NCBI GenBank assembly: GCA_963757155.1
Contig: CAVWQS010000002.1
Location: 1 to 64,000, forward strand
Origin: DASXQK01 sp963757155
Lineage (GTDB): Bacteria; Pseudomonadota; Alphaproteobacteria; Dongiales; Dongiaceae
Reading direction: 5' to 3'
Length of the DNA stretch: 64,000 nt
The position numbers were made by a program, and so were the translations under genes. Positions 59,770 through 64,000 of this stretch are shown here, in pieces. The notes under the pieces are model-generated. The model saw nothing but the letters and a program-made list of their open reading frames with translations, had not been told where the DNA came from and made no database searches. Within the stretch, counting starts at the first letter, position 1, and each line of letters begins with the position of its first letter.

Positions 59770-61713
59770 ATGAATCGGCGCGAGGAGAGGCCCGAGGAAT
59801 TGTCCTGGGACGGGCACCGGCAATCGGCCGCCCGTCCCTACCGCAGCGACATCGACGGGCTGCGCGCCGTCGCGGTGCTGTCGGTCATCGCCTTCCATGT
59901 GAAGTTCTCGGCGTTTCCGGGCGGCTATATCGGCGTCGACGTCTTCTTCGTGATCTCGGGCTATCTGATCGGCGCGATCATCCTCGAGGAGGTCCGGGCC
60001 GGGCGGTTCTCCCTCCTCGCCTTCTACGAACGACGGGTGCGGCGCATCTTCCCCGCCTTGGCCGCGCTGCTGATCCTGCTCTCGGTCCCCGCTTATCTCT
60101 ATCTGCTGCCCAATGAGCTGACCGCCTATGGCGGATCGGTCCTGGCCGCGACCTTCTCGGTCTCCAATTTCTATTTCCTGCTCCATACCGGCTATTTCGC
60201 GGCACCGGCCTATTACCTGCCTTTGCTCCATACCTGGTCGCTGGCGATCGAGGAGCAGTTCTACATCTTCCTGCCGCTCTTCATCCTCCTCCTGCACCGG
60301 CTCGTGCCACGGCTTCTGCCGCTGCTGCTCCTGGCGGCCACGATCCTCTCCTTCGCGCTTTGCCTGCAGAAGACAGGGGTGGATCAGGCGGCCGCCTTCT
60401 ATCTGCCCTGGACCCGGGCCTGGGAACTGCTGCTGGGTACGCTCGTCGCTCTCGGGCTCTTTGCCCAGCCCCGCACCCCGCTCTGGCGCAATGTCGCGAC
60501 GCTGGCCGGGCTGGCGCTGATTCTGGGGCCGGCCGCGGCCTATAACGCGGCGACGGTCTTTCCCGGCGTCAACGCGCTGGCGCCTTGCCTGGGCGCCGCA
60601 CTGATCATCGCCGCCGGGCGCGCCGGCGATTCTCTGGTCGGCCGGCTGCTGTCCTGGCGGCCCCTGGTCTTCATCGGCCGGATCTCCTATTCGCTCTATC
60701 TCTGGCACTGGCCGGTCATCGTCTTCATGATCATGTCGGGTCTCGCCCCGTCCACCCACCAGCCCTCCTGGCTCAAGTTCCTGGCGGTGGTGATCTCGGT
60801 GATCCTGGCGACGCTGTCCTGGCGCTATGTCGAGACCCCCTTCCGCAGCGGCCCGCGCCGGCCCTCGCGCCGCAGGCTCTTCACCTTGGCGGGCGCCGCC
60901 GCGGCGGCGCTGGCGGTGCTCGGCCTCACCGGCACCCTCTCCAAGGGCCTTCCCGGACGGTTTCCCGCCCATAGCGCGGCCATCGCCGGCTATCTCGACT
61001 ACGACTGGGCGAGCAAGGGCTATTTCCGCCTGGGAAGCTGCTTCCTCGATACGGGCCTCGCCTTTCAGCCCTTCCTCGCCGGCGGCTGCATCCGCGAGGA
61101 CGGCAAGCGGCCCAGCGACCTCATCCTCGGCGACAGCCATGCGGCCCATCTCTGGTACGGCCTGTCGCAGGTCTTCCCCGGAATCAATTTCCTGCAGGCG
61201 ACATCGCCCCTCTGCAAGCCCGTCCTGGCGCAGCCGCCCTGGGCCGCGCCGGTCTGCCAGCGCGTGATGAAATACGTCTTCGAGGATTTCCTCCTGCATC
61301 ACAAGATCAAGAGACTGATCCTGGCGGGGGCGTGGAGCCTCTATGATATCGAGCCCTTGGCCGCGACCCTGGACTGGGCCCGGGCCCATGGCATCAAGGC
61401 CCTGCTGGTCGGACCCATCGTCGTCTATGACGACATGCTGCCGCGGCTTCTCGTCCTCTCCATCCGGGACAGCGATCCCGGCCTCGTCGATCGTCATCGC
61501 GCCGATCTCGCAGCCTTGGACGAGGCGATGCGGCAATTGGCGGCGAAGAAAGGGGCGGACTATATCTCTTTGGTCCAGGCGATCTGCGGCCAGGGATCCT
61601 GCGCCACCCTGGCTGCTCCCGACATCCCCCTGCAGTTCGACATCGCCCATCTGACGCCCGAAGGCTCGATCTGGCTCGCCCGGCGGCTGGCCGAGATGAA
61701 GGCGCTGCCGTGA
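59770..61713 (+). CDS. OafA/YrhL-type acyltransferase with SGNH domain
   Basis: This 647-residue membrane protein O-acetylates surface polysaccharide or similar. The acyltransferase-3 domain (about 20-370, 10-11 helices) starts with SDIDGLRAVAVLSVIAFHVK, where His is catalytic, and has GGYIGVDVFFVISGYLIG and FYERRVRRIFPAL. A C-terminal periplasmic SGNH domain (about 410-645) has LILGDSHAAHLW (block I) and IAHLTPEGSIWLARR (block V His). ATG 59770, 19 bp after regA. No other polysaccharide genes are adjacent. Confidence 0.92.
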   Translation: MNRREERPEELSWDGHRQSAARPYRSDIDGLRAVAVLSVIAFHVKFSAFPGGYIGVDVFFVISGYLIGAIILEEVRAGRFSLLAFYERRVRRIFPALAALLILLSVPAYLYLLPNELTAYGGSVLAATFSVSNFYFLLHTGYFAAPAYYLPLLHTWSLAIEEQFYIFLPLFILLLHRLVPRLLPLLLLAATILSFALCLQKTGVDQAAAFYLPWTRAWELLLGTLVALGLFAQPRTPLWRNVATLAGLALILGPAAAYNAATVFPGVNALAPCLGAALIIAAGRAGDSLVGRLLSWRPLVFIGRISYSLYLWHWPVIVFMIMSGLAPSTHQPSWLKFLAVVISVILATLSWRYVETPFRSGPRRPSRRRLFTLAGAAAAALAVLGLTGTLSKGLPGRFPAHSAAIAGYLDYDWASKGYFRLGSCFLDTGLAFQPFLAGGCIREDGKRPSDLILGDSHAAHLWYGLSQVFPGINFLQATSPLCKPVLAQPPWAAPVCQRVMKYVFEDFLLHHKIKRLILAGAWSLYDIEPLAATLDWARAHGIKALLVGPIVVYDDMLPRLLVLSIRDSDPGLVDRHRADLAALDEAMRQLAAKKGADYISLVQAICGQGSCATLAAPDIPLQFDIAHLTPEGSIWLARRLAEMKALP

Positions 61714-61749
61714 TTCACCCCTCTACCGCCTCGAAGCGCAGGAGAGGCA

Positions 61750-62529
61750 TTAGGCGGACAGCCGGCGCCAGGCCTCGGGCAGCAGCCGCGCCAGGCGATC
61801 GGCCCAGGCGCGCTGGCCGGCGGGGTCGGCGATGAGATCCTGACGGATCTCGATCTCCACATGGGGGATGGCGCGGCGCTCGCCATGGACGGGGATGGTG
61901 TAGTCGGTGAGATCGCCCACGGCATAGGGCTCGTTGTCGCCGACGGTCAGATCACCCTCGGCCTCCAGCAGCGCCTTCAGGGCATGGGCGAAACGCGCGT
62001 CGCGGTGATAGAGCACACCGATCTGCCAGGGTCGCGCCACGCCCTTGAAGACCGGCGTGAAGCTGTGCATGGCGATCAGCACCGTGGGCCGGCCGGCGGC
62101 CTGGCGCCGGTCGAGCTCGGCCTCGATGCGCCGGTGATAGGGCTCCAGGATCTCGCGCACCCGGGCGGCGCGTTCGGCCGGGCCCAGATCGCGATTGCCG
62201 GGAATCTCGGTGAGCTCGCTGAGGGTCACGATGGAGCTTTCCACCGAGGGATCGCGATTGCTGTCGATGACGAGGCGCGAATAGATCTGGCTGATGGCGT
62301 AGGCGTCCAGCGCATCGGCCAGAAGACTTGTGACGGCAGCGGCCCCGATATCCCAGGCGATATGGCGCTCGAACTCCGCCGGCGGCAGGCCGAGATCGCC
62401 GAGCTTTCGCGGCAGGCGCCGGCCGCCGTGATCGCAGGTGAGGAAAAAGGGCGAGGCACCGCGCTCATGCTCGATCGCGAAGGGTGGCGGCTCGTCCTCG
62501 GCCAGGAGGCGGTATTGCGGGGCGGTCAT
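61750..62529 (-). CDS. N-formylglutamate amidohydrolase family protein
   Basis: The protein has 259 residues from the ATG at 62529 (MTAPQYRLLAE). It carries FFLTCDHGGRRLPRKLGDLG and YSRLVIDSNRDPSVESSIV, the signatures of the family, and TDYTIPVHGERRAIPHVEIEIRQD (in part) near the end. The enzyme removes formate from N-formylglutamate, the last step of one histidine route, which would complement hutH; the paralogues of the family also act on other formyl-amino acids. It is 13 bp after the glutamine-synthetase-like gene on the same strand. Confidence 0.88.
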   Translation of the reverse strand: MTAPQYRLLAEDEPPPFAIEHERGASPFFLTCDHGGRRLPRKLGDLGLPPAEFERHIAWDIGAAAVTSLLADALDAYAISQIYSRLVIDSNRDPSVESSIVTLSELTEIPGNRDLGPAERAARVREILEPYHRRIEAELDRRQAAGRPTVLIAMHSFTPVFKGVARPWQIGVLYHRDARFAHALKALLEAEGDLTVGDNEPYAVGDLTDYTIPVHGERRAIPHVEIEIRQDLIADPAGQRAWADRLARLLPEAWRRLSA

Positions 62530-62542
62530 CGCGGCAGGTCTC

Positions 62543-63850
62543 TCAATAGGTGAGCGCGTAGCGGGCGCATTGCGCCGCCGGGTCGAGCCCCTCCAGGGAG
62601 CGGATCTCGGCCCGCTTGTGGCGCAGATAGGCATCGAGGAAAACCGGCCCGAACCAGGACCGGGCTTCGGGCGTCGCCTCCAGCAGGTCCAGCGCCTCGC
62701 CCAGGGAATGCGGCAGCGACCGGATGCCGGCCGCCTCGCGCTCCGCCTCGCTCATATGCGCGACATCGCGGGGTGCGGGCAGCTCGAGCTTGCGGCGGAT
62801 GCCATCGACGCCGGCATGGACGACCGCCCCCAGCGCCAGATAGGGGCTCGCCGCCGCATCGGCGGAGCGGTACTCGACATTGAATTGGCGGTCCGGATCG
62901 CTGCCGGGAATCGTCAGCACCGGGCAGATGCGCAAGGAGGCCTCACGGTCGCGATCGGCGATATAGGCATAGGTGGGCGCCCAGCGATTGGGCGTGAGGC
63001 GCATATAGGAGACCGTGGAGGGCGCCGTCACGGCGCAGAGCGCGGGCAGATGTTTCAGCACCCCCGCCATGAAGGCGCGGGCCGGCCCCGCCAGCCCATA
63101 GGCCCCGGCGGGATCGCGCATCACCGGCTTCCCCTCGGAATCCTGAAAGCTCATATGGATATGCACGCCATTGCCGACGCCGTTGGGATCGAGGATCGGC
63201 GAGAAGATGGCCCGGGCCCCCAGGCGCTGGGCCGTCGAGCGGGCGATCTCGCGCATGACGATGGCATCATCGGCGGCCCGCACACCCAGGGCCGGCTGAC
63301 AGGTGACCTCATATTGCCGGGCGCCATATTCCGGCAGGAAGGAATCCGGGATCACCCCGGACTGGCGCAGCGCCGCGGTGAAGGCCTCGCCGAAGATTCC
63401 TTGGCGGCGATAGGCATCGAGGCTGTAGGCCGCTCCCGGCAACTCCTCCACCCCGGTATAGACGAACTCCTGCTCGAAGGCCGAGAGCAGGCGAAGGCCG
63501 GCGACCTCCTCCAGCGCCGCCAGGCCGCGACGCAGGAAATCGCGCGGGCAGCATGACCAGGGCGTGCCGTCGGTCTCGCGGATATCGCCGAGATAGAAAT
63601 GCTCCGGCGCGCTCTCGTCGTCATAGCGCACCCGGACCTCGGTCTCCGTATCGGGCACCAGGATCAGATCGCCGGTGGCCCCGAAGGGCGTATCGCCGAT
63701 GATGCCGAAACAGGAGATCATGCTGTTGGTCGGAACCCAGCCCACGCCCTTGCTCAGGCGCTCCGGCAGATCCTTGAGGGGAAAGCCCTTGCCCCGGACC
63801 CGTCCGGCCATCTCGCAGGTGCAGACCATGATGAGCGGTTCGCAATTCAT
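62543..63850 (-). CDS. Glutamine-synthetase-family ligase (gamma-glutamyl-amine type)
   Basis: The protein has 435 residues from ATG 63850, chosen for the AGAGGAAG site; ATG 63874 is less likely. The domain shows SAFEQEFVYTG (metal Glu), NGVHIHMSFQD (the active-site His loop), LTPNRWAPTYAY and VEYRSADAAASPYLALGAVV (substrate Arg). It lacks the adenylylation tyrosine loop of GlnA, so it is a catabolic or special gamma-glutamyl ligase, for instance acting on an amine or polyamine. Pairing with an N-formylglutamate hydrolase suggests a shared amine or histidine breakdown pathway. Confidence 0.88.
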   Translation of the reverse strand: MNCEPLIMVCTCEMAGRVRGKGFPLKDLPERLSKGVGWVPTNSMISCFGIIGDTPFGATGDLILVPDTETEVRVRYDDESAPEHFYLGDIRETDGTPWSCCPRDFLRRGLAALEEVAGLRLLSAFEQEFVYTGVEELPGAAYSLDAYRRQGIFGEAFTAALRQSGVIPDSFLPEYGARQYEVTCQPALGVRAADDAIVMREIARSTAQRLGARAIFSPILDPNGVGNGVHIHMSFQDSEGKPVMRDPAGAYGLAGPARAFMAGVLKHLPALCAVTAPSTVSYMRLTPNRWAPTYAYIADRDREASLRICPVLTIPGSDPDRQFNVEYRSADAAASPYLALGAVVHAGVDGIRRKLELPAPRDVAHMSEAEREAAGIRSLPHSLGEALDLLEATPEARSWFGPVFLDAYLRHKRAEIRSLEGLDPAAQCARYALTY

Positions 63851-64000
63851 CTTCCTCTTTCCCGGGTGGTTCATGCCTGCCTCAGCCGGCCACGCCTCTG
63901 CCGGCCCCTAGGACTAGATTGACAGGCTCTCTCATCCAATTCCAGACCTAGGGAGCACTGCGCCGGCGTGACAATGAAGGCTGAAGCGCCCTACTCTCGG

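Noticed and set aside
57868..61650. Very long antisense reading frame (1260 codons) opposite regB-regA-acyltransferase
   Set aside because: The opposite strand encodes three unmistakable proteins; the long open frame is a by-product of GC-rich codon use and has a Gly/Arg/Asp-rich, domain-free composition.
1..64000. CRISPR arrays or rRNA genes
   Set aside because: No regularly spaced identical repeats and no rRNA-like sequence were seen on either strand.

Overview
The window is GC-rich (wobble positions are mostly G or C) and looks like the chromosome of an alphaproteobacterium, probably of the Rhodospirillales sensu lato. The support is the obgE-proB-proA-nadD-rsfS order, a RegB/RegA redox two-component pair, a UPF0260 cysteine-cluster protein, a DUF1638/corrinoid one-carbon cluster and large multi-domain flavoproteins. 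No rRNA gene or CRISPR array is visible. There is one tRNA gene, tRNA-Ser(CGA).

Layout. Positions 1-6510 hold a broken phage-like or mobile segment: a ParB-methylase fusion, DUF5681, a large terminase, DUF3489, DUF2924 and a large serine recombinase, lying 200 bp from the tRNA-Ser gene. Positions 6700-13910 are housekeeping: tRNA-Ser, rplU-rpmA behind a clear promoter and terminator, obgE, proB, proA, then nadD-rsfS. Positions 13980-22280 are one long minus-strand block built around a corrinoid/tetrahydrofolate methyl-transfer pathway: DUF1638, a small 'virulence factor' protein, two methylene-THF reductases, a zinc/Fe-S type MTHFR C-terminal protein, a methyl-THF:corrinoid methyltransferase and an ASKHA/2Fe-2S corrinoid reactivator. 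Positions 22475-26290 are an alkanesulfonate operon ssuD-A-C-B with a LysR gene facing it. Positions 27550-32470 are accessory: a 27-residue membrane peptide, a GMC flavoenzyme with a cysteine cluster and a small partner, a CmcJ-like oxygenase, and a disrupted sulfotransferase of different base composition.

Positions 32548-38700 carry a 1152-residue fusion resembling both subunits of NfnAB, an agmatinase-family hydrolase, and histidine ammonia-lyase with a HutC-type operator. A lone corrinoid protein follows, and may serve the upstream methyl-transfer cluster. Positions 39700-52670 mix DNA repair (Ada-type, YcaQ-type), copper delivery (SCO), cobalamin lower-ligand assembly (cobS, a CobC-like phosphatase and, 5 kb away, cobT), a D-amino-acid aldolase, a deaminase and an AI-2E-family permease with an extra C-terminal domain. 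Positions 52780-64000 hold a monooxygenase/hydrolase pair, an ABC-2 exporter, a cupin, regB-regA, an acyltransferase, and an N-formylglutamate amidohydrolase with a glutamine-synthetase-like ligase.

An important caution is that many genes carry single-base frame changes, most of them in short homopolymers, with otherwise open and family-typical sequence on both sides. This includes genes expected to work (ssuA, both ABC-2 exporter genes, the cobC-like gene, the MTHFR C-terminal gene). Sequencing or assembly error is at least as likely as gene decay. The affected entries say where one base would restore the frame.
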